Below are positions 46,001 through 59,800 of a stretch of DNA of 64,000 bases, in pieces. A program made the position numbers and the translations under genes. How positions within the stretch are numbered: the first letter of the stretch is position 1; each line of letters begins with the position of its first letter. Source of the stretch: Siderastrea siderea (taxonomy: Eukaryota > Cnidaria > Anthozoa > Scleractinia > Rhizangiidae); NCBI GenBank assembly GCA_964030785.1, contig OZ034975.1:33199769-33263768 (forward strand). The letters run 5' to 3'. The notes under the pieces are model-generated. The model was not told where the DNA came from. It did not search any database and worked only from the letters and a program-made list of their open reading frames with translations.

Positions 46001-49000
46001 GACTTTATTACAAACTAGAGAGACATGCGTATCAAAATTAAGCTGATTATCAATAGTCATCCCAAGAAGGTCCAGTGACTCCTCCACAGGGAAGGAGAAC
46101 CTATGATCAGTCGTCTCCAGGACCATGGCGTGGTGTTTATCCGGGCTGACGATCATACCATTCTCAGTGTACCACTTGTTTGCTATCTGGACTTCGTGCT
46201 GGATGCGCCGATCAAGGGCCTTAGGATCAACATCAGAGTCATACTGCTGCTCATCGTCTGCGTAGGCGTGGATCTTCACTGTATTGATATGATAGAATAG
46301 GTCATACAAAAAGATGTTGAAAAACATCGGGCCGAGCACACTGCCCTGGGGAACTCCTCTGCCAACCGTCTGCCATCCTGAGAAAGCATCACCAACTTTG
46401 ACCCTCTGCAGTCTGCCGTCCAAGTAGTCTCCGAGAAGCGCACAAGCACTACTACTGAGACCGTACGCCTTCAGCTTCGCGAGTAATAGAGTGTGCGGAA
46501 TCGTATCGAATGCCTTCGATAGATCCATGGATACGACTGCAACCAGTTCCTTCCTATCGCGACTTGCCCGCCAGTCCTCAGTCAGTTTGAGAAGGGTGGT
46601 TTCGCAACTATGATATCGTCAGACTGGAGCTCGGCGTCGCGGTGGACCAAAAGCACAAAGCTAATCGAATTTCAATTTAAATTTATCCACAGACGCCTGG
46701 CAACCAATAATTTTCTTTACAAAATTGGGCTTAAAGAAAATGATAATTGCACCTTTTATCCAGACGCTCCAGAAACATTAATACATCTATTCTGGGCTTG
46801 CCCAAAAACCTCTATCTTTTGGAAAAACATAACAGAATGGCTGCAAAGTACAAACCTAATACACGACGATTTCACTCTACTGAGCAGCAAAGCTCTCCGT
46901 TTGAAGCCGGACACCTCAAAATTCGCCCTCCAAATTAACCATTGTTTACTATTAGCGCGATATCACATCTGGCTGGCTAAACCAGAAGAAAATTCACCCA
47001 ACTTTGCCCATTACCTGAGATTCCTGAAATCAAGATATGAGTTGGAAGCAAAATGCGGTGACACAAAGAAATGGGAACCTCTTGCAGGATATGTTGAGTA
47101 GCCAGTTGTAAAAATTATGTATTGCATTCCACTTATACGATCCTACTCGCAGAAATAATTGACGTTCTCTCTTCTTTAGCTTGAAATAAAACTCCTTTAA
47201 GCCAATGAATTAACGTTGATGCTAATTATTGTAGCTTCACGCATCCTAGTATACTTAGTATCACTGAAACATCTCGCTCTCTCAGATTTGCGTTACGAAT
47301 TACGCTCATTTGCAATAACCTTTTTTTCTGCGCTTTAGCTAGTATTTATTTATTTTTTATTTATTTTATCTATTTATCTGTTTATTTCTTTTTATCTGTG
47401 TACTTCTTGTAACACCTGTTTTCTTTTTTGTCTAATGGATTTGCAACAAAATAATGTAAATAAAAAAAACACAGCATTGTAACTCAGTTTAAAGTAGTGA
47501 TACCTAATTGACTTGTAATGCAATTTAATGAAGCCGATACAGTATGTAAATAAGTAGTCTGTAGTTTAATGTAAACCACTGTAATATGAAACCGTGACAT
47601 ATTTTGTAATGTTCTCTGTGTTTTGAAAGGAAATAACTATGATATCGTCTGTATGCTGATATAAAGCCAGACAGCAGATCTTGGTAGAAATCCTGAAGCT
47701 GGGTGGAAATTAGCCTCTCAAAAACATTATTTAAACAAGGGAGGACATTTACAGGTCTGTAATTGCGCTTATCCGTTTCCTCGTCCCTCTTGAACAGGGG
47801 TTTGACCTGCCCCATTTTCCAACGAGCAGGATAGTGACTCTGTATAATAGCGGTGTTCAGGATTTTAGCGACCGGGCCCGCTATGGCACGCGAGGATTCT
47901 TTAATTAGGCGCGGAGGTAGCATGTCATGCCCACAAGCCTTTCGCGCGTTCACATTTGACAACAACAATTTGTGTTCTATTTGTGAGCTGAAAGCTGAGA
48001 CAATCAACTTCTGATTTGTGGCCATTGTTTGCTTGGATCGCTTTTATGCTAGGATGATTGCGAAAACCCTCACCGTAGTCCTGTTCACATATTTCAGCCA
48101 CGCCGTCTGCGATATGAATAAAGTGGTCATTAAATAGCTCAGCAATCAAACGTTAAACACGTAACTGTCGCAAGAATATACGGCGCTGCTATCTTCACGA
48201 ACCTTAGCTTGTCAAAAACAAATGATGATATCGCCATTAAACAAAGGCTTCATACGGTTAGTGATAGCATCGGAGAACAACTCTAGCTCAAATTTTTTGT
48301 TCAAATCAAGTTCAGTTGTGCAAATGTGCGAGATGACTACTTTTTACGATAGAATGCATTTAATAAATGTTTGGTGTTTATGATATCTCAGTTACTGATT
48401 CAATATGATTTTTCTGTTCGTCACTCCCTCCCTCCCGAACAAACATGTTCCTAAATGTGTCATCGGGAAGGCTCTGAGGAAAGCTTTCTAAAGATATAGC
48501 AAGATCAAAATAGGAGTCGTGAATTAAGTTTTCTGAAAAGTTAGACAGTAATCTTTGATTGAAAGAATACTTCTGTTATTTTTTTCGAAAATGGCTTGAT
48601 CAGATCCTATTTTTGACGTCATATCTCGCATTTACCCTACCGATTCTCACCAAACCTGTGTCAAAACATGGCTTAGGGATATGCACACAGCTACTGAAAA
48701 CAAAATGGGCTGATAAAGGCGAAGACGGAGTCATCGACTTCCTCCTATCTTGTACACCTGAGGGTTTAAAAGAATTGCCAATTCGTACGAATTAAATAAA
48801 AGAACACATTTCTGCGAAATACCAAACAGGTCTGCTCACGTAACCATGCTTCTTAAAAAAAACGCTCTGGTGTTGAACTACGTTACGCTTAAAATAATGA
48901 ATATTTGAGTTCTCAGTTCGCATGCAAAGACAACATCATGCAAAGACAACACCTCTCGCGCTGATAGAAAGCTTACGCTAAGTTCAAAACAAGAATCTGT

Positions 49001-52000
49001 TAGGAGTTTACAACAACAAACAGCAAAAAATTGATTAAGGTGCCATGGGTATTTAGTTTACAATAATAGTCAAGTAATTGGGATCACCTGCATAAAAATA
49101 ACAAAATGCAATTAATATAAAATTTTTACTTATACTTACAATGAATAAAATGTAAAAGAGTAAAATTCCTATTAATTAAAATCAGTAAAAAGAATTAGTG
49201 TTAAGGGTTAAGAGTTAAGAGCGAATGTTGCCAAAAATCAAACATTTTCAAAATATTGTGGCAACAGCTCAAAAATCAATTCCGTTCATATTCTTGTGTT
49301 AGGTAGACCTTAATGTGAAACAAATCACTGCATAGTTTGTTTTTCTGAATATCGATTTATTTCAAGAAAATCGATATTAACGGAATTCACTCAAAATACC
49401 GCTTTTGAAGCTCAAAATTTAAGGCAAATCTCGAAGCTTCGCGTCACAAAATGAAGCATTCCAGAGCAATAAAAAGTAACCAGACTTGTAGAACGATGTT
49501 TAAATATATGTCAAAGCAATTTCAGCAATTTCTGCTTATTTATTTACGAGCTCTAATTAAATTTATCCGACATACTTTTGAGTAGATAAAAAGTATATCA
49601 AGTTTAACCCCTAAAAAAAGTATGTGGTACCGAATATTATTCGTCAAAAATTTGGATTTCAAGAGGAGAAGGGATGTCCTTTTCCTTTGTAACAGGATTT
49701 TTTGGGGAAATTTATTGACGCGATGTTATAGAATTTTAAATTTGGACACAATGCGTTGATTCAAGCGATCAGAAAAGTCAGCCTAATTAACTCAGTGTAC
49801 ACATACACAAAGAACTTCACGTTTACCGCAGGTTTTGATCAGCCAACAACCGATTTTAACACAAAATCCTCTTACCTTTATGTTGCTGTATCACAGATGA
49901 GAGCTGTGGTCCTTGTTCATGATAAAATTCAAGCAAACTGCAAAGAAACTTGACAGGATATCGCAACTTGCCATGCCGTTTCACCGAACATCCGCCGTTT
50001 TTTATGTGAGGATTCTCTTTTCCTATTTTCGTTAGAAAGCAGGCTTAAGGTGTTCAAAAGATGCCTTTCCTTTGAAACTAGCTTTGAACTGAACAGCGAA
50101 ACAAGAAGTCGTTAATACAAAAACATCTGTTACGTGCTTTGGGTGATGCCGCTAATTAATTCAGTCAGAACGAGTTTTAGTGAAGTCGACAACTGCATGC
50201 ATGTACCGCGGTAACGAAATTTTGGGTACATCGGGTGGCTTTGGGGAATAAGGTTAAATTGTTTTTTTCAAATAAGCTATTCTTGTCATCCTACGTTTAT
50301 TAATTTAAGGACTGAGCGAAGATTCTCAGTAGATTGGTTTCAAATGAGCACTTAAAAATGCGTGAAACTGAAAAAAACGTACGTTGCGTGACATTAACCC
50401 TAGAGCTTTTTTCTGGTGAGCAAGGCGAAGGGCTTTAAAAAATATATTCTCTGTTGGTTTTCCAAGAGGTAGCACAGTTAATGAACTATGGCTAGATTAA
50501 AATACAAAGTTGGACATGAAAATCTCCTTTTCGGTCTGAGAATGTTTTCTTTCGTTTTGTTTAGGGTGGGGCGGGGTTTGGGCTAGGGGTGTTTGAAAAG
50601 ACGTTTAAAAGAATACTAAATAGACTGATTGTAAGTGCCCGGGTGAAAGTGATAGTATAAGTAAATGATTCTTGGCATTAAAGGATTTTCAAATAAAGCG
50701 GAGCTTTTCCATCTCTTGTTTCAGAACTCATCTAACCCCACCTTTAATGTATCAATTATGCAGAAGTGAAACCTTTTGCTTTACAACATCACACAACATT
50801 CAAGCCAGCCACCTGCATGTGATAAGGTTTTGTTCAGTAATTATAAAAGCGGATCGGAAAGGAATTTGCAGGTTCTCGATTTTCCGAAAACTGGATTTCA
50901 CAGACCCAAAAAGCTCCGATTAGAAATACTAAGTCCGTGCCTGCACCCTTTCCTCGTGTGCTTTAATATTCTTTAAAGGCATCTTGAGGTGACTTGGACA
51001 TCTAAGTCATCCTCATATCAAGGTCTTCGGACACCTTTAAGAGTGATAGTGGGTCGCTGTAAAATGACAGTTTCGAGGACTTAATTTTTAATCAAGGCTC
51101 GCTTGGAATTATTATCTTGGAATTATCTTTCTCTATTGCTTAACGGACCCACTTTCGAGAGGATGGGGGCGATTGGTTGGGGGGGGGAACCTACTTAAGG
51201 GGATACCTTTTCATGTTGGGGGATTAAGGGTTCAAACGTCCCCCTTCTCTTAGCCTTCAACCCCGGCTCCGCCCTCATTTTGTTGGTTCACGCTCTTTGC
51301 GTTTTTCGTTTGCAAACTTTATACCTCGGCAAAACTCATTCAACATTATTCAACAATCTTGAACACAACTTTGTTGTGCGATGTTGAACAAGGTGGGCAA
51401 ACGAATTCAATAGTTTTGATCACACCTGAGAACAGAAAAAGTTGAATCAATATTACAGAACATCATTGCACAGAGTGGCACACCTGAGAACAAAAGAAAA
51501 GTCGGCAAAATTGTGAACTCAAACATCATTAAGCTGGAAGGCCAAACTTGTTTTAAAAATTCAACAGCGTTGATCGGTGTTGAATAGAACGTTCAACCCC
51601 CAGTTAACCGTTTTGTAGTTTTCTTCACTGTTGGAAGCTTTAAAAAAAGACTGCACGCACTACAGTGTCAGTCGAGTAGAGTCGTTTATCGTTGGTGCCT
51701 GTTGAACATCGAAAGCGGAAAACCCAAGACTCATAAGAAGTCATCCAAGTTAAGCCCGTAGTGGGTTGTATTTTCTGCCACAGGATGAAGCTCTTAACAA
51801 TCTTGCAGATCATTAAATTTATTCCCTGAGAACCAGTACGAAATTTGATTTATTATTAATGTCTATTCTCCGTAAATAAGTGTTTGTGCGTTAAATGTAC
51901 ACTAGCACGTAAATACGAACAAGAACCAGGTGAAAATAAAAAGGAGGTTTAAAGTATCACCACTGCCTTATTTGAAAGTCTTTGAATGCCAGGAATCGAT

Positions 52001-53789
52001 ACAATCAGTCGATTCAGTGTTCTCTAAAACTTCTTTCCCCGAAACCTATAGCCCCAGCCCCTCCCCACCCTCACCCCAACAAAACGAAAAAAGAATTTTA
52101 AGACCGAACTGGAAATTTTCATGCCTGACTTTGTATTTTAATCTAGCCATAGTATATAAAATAGCGTTCATTAACTGTGCTACCTCTTGGAAAACCAACA
52201 GAGAATATATTTTTAAAACCCCTTTGCGGCCTTGCCCTGCCCATCAGGTAAAAGCTCAGTCTCGGGTATGTCACGCAACCAACGTGCGCTTTTTTAAGTT
52301 GCACAGATTTCAGAGTACTCATCCAACCCAATTTACTCAGAATCTTTGCTCAGTCCTTAAAGTAGTAAACGTAGGAAGACAAAAATAGCTTATTTGAAAA
52401 AAAAAATTAAACCTAATTCCCCAAAGTCACCCGCTGCACCCAAAATTTCGTTACCGCGGTACAGTGGAACCTCGATTTAACGAAGTGCCAAGGGACTGGA
52501 GAAATTGGTTCGTTATATCGAGGGTTCGTTATATCGAGGTTCTTTTTCATACATTACACTATTACTGGGCTGAAAAATATCGTTCGTTATATCGAGAGGT
52601 TCGTTAAATCGAGGTTCCACTGTACATGCATGCAGTTGTCGATTTCACTAAAACTCGTTCTGACTGAATTAATTAGCGGCATCACCCAAAGAACGTAACA
52701 GATGTTTTTGTATTAACGACTTCTTGTTTGTTCAGAGCTAGTTTGAAAGGAAAGACATCTTATGTACAACACCTTAAGCCTACTTTCCAACGAAAATAGG
52801 AAAAGAGAATCCTCACATCAAAAACGGCGGATGTTCGGTGAAACGGCATGGCAAGTTGCGAGATCCTGTCAAGTTTCCTTGCAGTTTGCTTGAATTTTAT
52901 CATAAACAAGGACTACAGCTCTCATCTGTGATACAGCATCATGAAGGTTAGAGGATTTTGTGTTAAAATCGGTTGTTGGCTGATCAAAACCTGCGGTAAA
53001 CGTGAAGTTGTTTGTGTATGTGTACACTGAGTTAATTAGGCTGACTTTTCTGATCGCTTAAATCAACGCAATTTGTCCAAATTTAAAATTCTATAACATT
53101 GCGTCAATAAATTTCCCCAGAAAATCCTTTTAGGAGGGAAAAGAACATCCCTTCTCCTCTTGAAATCCAAATTCTTGACGAATAATATTCGGTACCACAT
53201 ACTTTTTTTAGGGGTTAAACGTGATATACTTTTTATGTAGTCAAAAGTATGTCGGATAAATTTAATTAGAGCTCGTAAAAAACTGAGCAAAAATTGCTGA
53301 ATTTGCTTTTGACATATATTTAAACATCGTTCGACAAGACTGGTTACTTTTTATTGCTCTGGAATGCTTCATTTTGTAACGCGAACCTTCGAGATTTGCC
53401 ATAAATTTTGAGCTTCAAAAGCGGTATTTTGAGCGAATTCCGTTAATATCGATTTTCTTGAAAATAAATCGATATTCAGCCAAACGAACTATGCAGTGAT
53501 TTCCTTCACGTTAAGGTCTACCTAACATAAGAATATGAGCGGAATTGATTTTTCAGCTGCTGCCACCAAATGTTTGACCGTTGGTAACATTCGCTCTTAA
53601 GAGTTTAAAGGGTCTAGAGTTTAGAGTTATGTTTAGTGCAAGAGCTTTTGAACGTAATTGTGTGTTTGGATAAACGCTGCGCTCGCAAAGCTTTGGTGCT
53701 CGTTGTAGGATGACAACACATTTCCGCACTCAGAAAATTATTGCTATCATAAAGAAAAACAGTCGAGAAACGAAAGCAAAGACTAAATG

Positions 53790-53825
<36 letters not shown>

Positions 53826-56800
53826 GACTTAAGTCAGAATATGATCTGTTTGTTACAATACAAACTTGTTCTTAAATATGCAGAGAAACCTACGATCACT
53901 CGTCCACTTGTTGCAAATGCAAGTCATAACGAGGGAGGTCCTGTGGATATCATCTGTGAGGCCACAGGCACACCAGCCCCAAATGTAACGTGGATCCATA
54001 AAGGACAAGTGAAGAGTTCTGGGTCCCAAACAGCTCACCTCACTTTTAGCGCAGTCAGAAAGGATGATGCAGGAACGTATAGCTGCAAGGCCAGCAACTC
54101 TGTAGGAAGTGCAGAGAAAATACTGAATCTTGTCATTAATTGTAAGTATACAGAAAGTCAGTGCTACATGAGATCATTATAGCGTATTGTTGGGGTGCCT
54201 AATGTTGTGAAGAATACAAGAAATGGACGAGTCTTGAGGCCTTGACTTCCTATACAAAAAACTATGGGGAATACAGTATAGCAAAGTACCTGATAAGGCA
54301 CGAAAAGATGACCTGAGAGGCGGTATACGCCCTAAACAACTCGTTTGTTTTGACAGGCTTCTTAAAAGTAGCCTGATTCTAGTCAGACACGACAGACCGA
54401 GGGCGCTCGCTCTCACTTGGATTAAAACCAGGCAACCTGCTCTACTGTTTTAAATTATGTATAGAGTGAGACTGCAATGCGAAAAGACTGATTTACTGAT
54501 ATGGTTTAGAATCCTACCTTTTAAATTAGAAAAATATATATGCTATTAACAGTTTTTACGTTAGAAAGTTGTACCGATGTTTACTTATTTGTGATCATTT
54601 TAATCAGCTGAATCGGCCTGTAAAGGCAGACGTCTTGCTTCCCCAAGATAGTAAAAAAATAGCGAACCCCGAAAGTAACGACCCCTGCGAAAGTAGAAAT
54701 AGAAAAAGGCCGCTAAATCCGAAAGTGACAATGGTCGTTACTTTTGGAACTTCTTGGTATATGTGTTATTGTTCCAAGATGATTTCCATTGTTTTGTTCA
54801 GAGACAGTTATCGTTGTAGCTTCTTTGTAGCTACATATATACTCATTTTTTGCCATTTGTTTCGCTTGTGGCGGAAAAGCGTAGCCTTGTATGAAGCAGG
54901 GTTTAGCCTTCTGTTACACATCTCACTCTAGCTGAAGCCTGTCGGTCCCCTGAATGGGATGCTAGTCCATCGCACGGATCCCACCAGCATTTTGCTAGGA
55001 TTTGCTAGCAATTAGCTGGTACCCATTTATACACCTGAGTGAACTAGAAGTTTCTTGTCTAAGAAAACGACACAACACGATCAGAGATGGAAAGTCCAAC
55101 GCGTTAACCACTACACCACGCCTTCTGCAGGCCTTAAGAAACTCGCTCAAAAATATACAAACGCAAAATTGACGGTAAGGCGGCTGAAAAAAGCAACAAA
55201 ATATGAGGTAGAAGTTGTGAACGTCCGTACCACTGTTATTATAACCAGCGACTTCCGCCGCTGTGTTTCACTTCTGCCACGGGTTTTTACTTCCGTCCTG
55301 GTGAAGTTTCTCTGTTTTGCTGTGCGTTCTTGTTGTTATATCCTGAATTTTTGTTGTTTTGCTGTAAGTTCTTTTTTTTTGCCATGAGTTAGCTTTCTTG
55401 TACCGTGAGTTTTCGTTGTTTTGCAGTGAGTTCGTTGTGTTTTGTTGTGAGTATTTGTTGTTTTGTCGTTAGTTCTCGTTGTCTTGCCATGAGTTCTTTG
55501 AGTTTTGCCGTGAGTTTTGTTTGTGCCGTGACACTTAAGAAAGAAAATTGTAACAGTAAAGCTCGTTCAGTTTTCAAAGAAAATTGTTTGAAAACTGTAA
55601 TATTTTGTTAAACAAAAAAGATACCTACACTGAGTGAGTGGCCAGATGCTCCAACTGGGGGCTAAAGTTTCTATATAGCCGGCGAATGTAAGAGGTCGTG
55701 TTTTCAACTTCTGTCGTCAGGAGTTAATAACACTGAATATACTTTACTTTAATAGGAGGCGACTAATTGCCCTGCAATAACTTCCTTTCAGCCGAAAACT
55801 GACCTACAAAGTTATCGCCGTTATTAGCCCGCTCCAGATTCCAAGATAACAGAATTGGGGTTCCCTCTAGTTGAGAGCCTGGGATAGGCTAGGCGGTTTA
55901 AAAATCAGCTGCCAGGTACTATATACCTTTTCAGAAAGCCATGTAGACTGTTTTGTCGGTCTGTCGCTAAACAGCGTACTTCTCAGTGGCATCATCCGTG
56001 CAGGTGTGAGCCACTGATCCGTATCAGCTGAAATATTTGAAGGGCATTTTTTCTGGCTGAGGTCTACCTTTCATGTAGCGCATTTCTTGTTTTACTACTC
56101 ACTTTAAATATCACGGGCTGCTGCGCTAGGAGTTTGTCAGATGTATCTTAAGCGTGGTTAGCTATTCCCATTTTTTCTAGACAAACCAGAAGGAGTAACT
56201 ATAACCACAAGTACCCCTCAAAATATTGCTATACAAGGACAAAATGTGACTCTTACATGCCATGTCACAGCAGCCAATCCGCCAATGTCTGAGTACAGGT
56301 TCTACCGCAACGACAGTAACACGGCTCTTAACACATTAACGAACATCAATCAACATACCATCCAAGGCGTTCAACGAACTCGGGACTACGGTAAATACAA
56401 GTGTGTGGCAAAAAATGCTGCTGGAGAAGGACAGAGTAGCGCAGTTGTTCTTGATATACATGGTAAGTCACTTTCGAGAGGGGAAGTTAAACTTAACAAA
56501 TCGTTATGGTTGAATTAAATATCATTACGAGGAATTTTTCGGTAAGTTCTAGCATTAAGTAGGGATTTATTGATGAGCAGGTTTTTTCACAAGCTTGTCC
56601 AGCACTCACTCACACAATCCCTAGTAGTCTATTAAACAGTCGTCAAACTCAATTCTGAGAGAGACATCTCATTAAACAATAGGTTGTAATTCTAAGAAAT
56701 GACTTTTGAAACAAGGAATTCATCCACTGGCAGTTGTTTTTAGCCATATCCTGAATTTAGAATAACGAATGTTTTGACACTGTGAATTGCGACGCCGTTT

Positions 56801-59800
56801 TTGATGATTTTGTGTTTTTTTTTGTAAGCAGAAAGTCAATTTTAATTTCTTTGTTTTTCATTTCCTGCAAAGATTCCGTCAAAAATAACAAATTTGACGG
56901 TTAGTGAACAAAACCCCATTGATCTGAAATGTGAGGCGTCTGGTTACCCTGCACCCGGTCTCACATGGACTAAAGATGGAGGACCTGTACAATCTGCAGT
57001 GGGTGGTGTGATTCACATTGGAAAAAGCAAAAGAGATGACAGTGGAACATATGTCTGTAAAGCAGATAACAACTTGGGACAAGCAGATCAGATGAAAGTT
57101 TTTGTTAGTGTGAATTGTAAGTAGAAAGGAGCAAAACAAGTTATGCATTCCCAGAATATAAAACGTTGAAATTAATCCTGCAAAGTGCTGTTAGGTGCGA
57201 TGTTCAGATCAATTAACTTGTCATGTGTAATACAAATACCCAACTAGCTGTGAGTTGCATGATAATCAGGTGCCAAGCTTTTTTAATTTTGTTAAATCTC
57301 GAGATGAAAAAACGGGACCCAGATCTAATATTGGTTGAGGACCGGTTTCAGTTGATCCAAGCTTTTTAAATTTTGTTAAATCTTGAGATGAAAAACGGGA
57401 CCCAGATCTAATATTGGTTGAGAACCGGTTTCAGTTGATCCAAATTAATTTAAACCACTCATTCAAGAATAGTGCACATGTACACGGGAACATTCTTGTA
57501 GCTTATATATAAATATATATTTCAGTTCCTAGCTCTTTGCCACAGCCCTCTTTAATACGGGAGTGTCTATATGTCATGCAAGAACGTTTCCCTAGAGCTA
57601 CATATGTAGGCTGCTGTAATGCTTTTTTAGTACAATTTTATGTATAGGAGCTTGTATTTTTGCGATTTAAGCTATATCACTGCGTTTACTCAACGTGTTT
57701 AATTTGTAACGATATGCTTGATTTCCTTGTAGCACATCTTTATCAATAAAATCTCATTAAAACGCCTCGTGTGAAGTTCATTTAATTTAAAAACGGTTTA
57801 AACTAATGGTTATTACCCCTGTAGGTGTACATTACTGTGGTTGTTATCAAACCTTGTGCAAATTATTTGTAATATGTACATGCTTCCTTTGCCATTAATC
57901 TATTAAATTAAGTTGGTGTCAGGGTTAATTTCAAATCTTAGTCCACTGAAAAGCCATAATTAACGTAGGATACCGATGCTACGTAGCAGAAAACAAATAG
58001 AGTTGCAAACAAGCAGCATTGAGTTCCTTTAATTTTAATTTATTATCTTAAACAAAGGCAAACTGCGCTTGCTTATTCAAATATGTTTTTTTAGCTTCGT
58101 GCATCAGTGTTTAATTCTACGCTCACTTGTTCATTTGTATATTTTACAATAATGAGATTAAAGATAAGTTTAATATTGTACTTTTGAGAGAATTTTTTTC
58201 TGCCTTATCAACAGACGCCGCTACCATTAAGAGCATTTCCTCCTCTGTGTCCAAGTCATGGATTGGTCAGACAGTGAAGTTAAAGTGTGTATCAGACGGT
58301 ATTCCTACACCAACCCTGTCCTGGTACACACCTGAGGGAACCAAATTTAATCCAGTCAAGGCTAAAGAAAACACAGTGGATGTGACAATGAATTCTGATC
58401 AAGATTTTGGACTTTATAACTGCACAGCTGACAATGGTTTTGACCCTGCCTCTTTGACGGTTCGTGTCCAGCAAATAAGTGAGTAGACAGTGATTGTGCT
58501 TTTTGTTTTTTTGTCTTTAAGAGTCTCTTTCACTAGGAAGTGCAAATGCACTGAAAATCCGAATAACACTAGCTACATTATAAAACAGCGGAAGCTTTCT
58601 GTTGTTTTACAGTACTACGCACTGATCAATCACAAGTTTGAACACGTCTTATTTGAAAAGTTTAGTTCCTGGATGCAAAATTTGGCTAATAAAGGATTGT
58701 CGTGATTGCATGTAGCTTTGTTTTCAAGTTGTCGGAATTGACTTGTGCTATTTCTAACTCTGAGTAAATGACGTATGTAGACAAGTGAAATGTATGGCTT
58801 TTAAAACGCCAGATACATTGTTTTAAAGACAAGAAAGACACGTTGGTTGTTGTTGCTCTAGCTTCTTGCTGTCTGGGGGTAAATGTTTTGTTTGTGGGCA
58901 ATCTTCAGACGTGATATTTGCAAATAAGTCACATCTTGTTGCATATCTGTGTTTTTGCGAGGAAACTATTAATTTTCAGATTAATTCACTTCAATCACTA
59001 TATCAACCTTGAATATCTGTGATACATATAGTTTTGTCAGCTTCCGTGGATACATTTTTACTTTATGTCCATTGAAAAACAAATGACATAGCGAGGAAAG
59101 GACTTTATGTCAAGAACCTGCATATTAATGAGTACGCTTCTTTGTTCATTAAGAGGCACCAGGTTCACCGAGCATCACATCAACAGCTGCAGACATTCAA
59201 GCCACTTCACTGACAGTAAAATGGACTGTACCAGCTGATGATGGAGGGAGCCCTGTCACAGCATACCGAGTGGCCATACTGCAGGGTAGCAATGTGATAA
59301 AGAATGAAAATGTTACTGACTCCTCTGTTAGAGAGAAGTTTATTGGGGGCCTGGAGAAAAACACTAACTACACTGTAAAGGTCTACGCTAGAAATTACGT
59401 GTTTGAAGGAGATGCTGGTCAAAAGATAATCAAGACAAAGTATGAAGGTGAGTAATCTTGTGAGTAAGGATACGCCTTACATATTGGTTGTCGTGAAATT
59501 TTTTGTTGCCACATATCGGTCATATAGGTATAGTGGGAAAAAAAATTGTTGGTGTTGTTGGCCAAAGTACCAGATTGTTGATAGAGAGTTCAGACAATGT
59601 TCAGAAAATCGCGTGCATCGTAGACTCATCTTGTTTGATCCCGTTAGCAAACCATTTCAACTTTTTAAGCCTCGTTTGTCATTTGCTAGACCGACTGCTT
59701 TCATAAATAGCTGTCATCATTCTGTTTTAGCTGCCATCTGCCATCGGCCAGTCAATGGACCATGGCCAACATCAACTTTCCCGTGCCCCACAAAATGCAA

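Larger units (their letters stand above)
45485..48160 (-). mobile_element. non-LTR retrotransposon (LINE), interrupted by another LINE
   Basis: The minus strand holds an RT ORF in two parts: the N-terminal part at 48149-47650 and the palm/thumb part at 46605-45485, separated by a 1014-bp insertion at 46621-47634. It is 5'-truncated (no endonuclease domain is seen), has a frameshift near 48010 and another near 45640, and ends in a WNSLP-type C-terminal motif. CR1/jockey-like by motif layout; the exact clade is not assigned. Confidence 0.8.
29420..53883. other. intron 2 of the receptor gene (24.5 kb), transposon-filled
   Basis: GT (29420) to AG (53883), both phase 1. It has grown by insertion: a TTAA element, two MITEs, Penelope and Crypton relics, microsatellites, an AT palindrome, an intact recombinase gene, nested LINEs and a large inverted duplication. 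I found no further Ig exon within it. A missed exon or an assembly join of neighbouring paralogues cannot be excluded. Confidence 0.55.
54142..56180. other. intron 3 with SINE and degenerate repeat
   Basis: GT/AG, phase 1. Contains a SINE (54935-55125), a short FN3-like reading (55126-55230) and a degenerate 24-base repeat (55300-55535). The rest is unassigned. Confidence 0.7.

Noticed and set aside
49756..49953. Short ORF with hydrophilic sequence in the left inverted arm
   Set aside because: The matching place in the other arm is not conserved as coding (indels break the frame).
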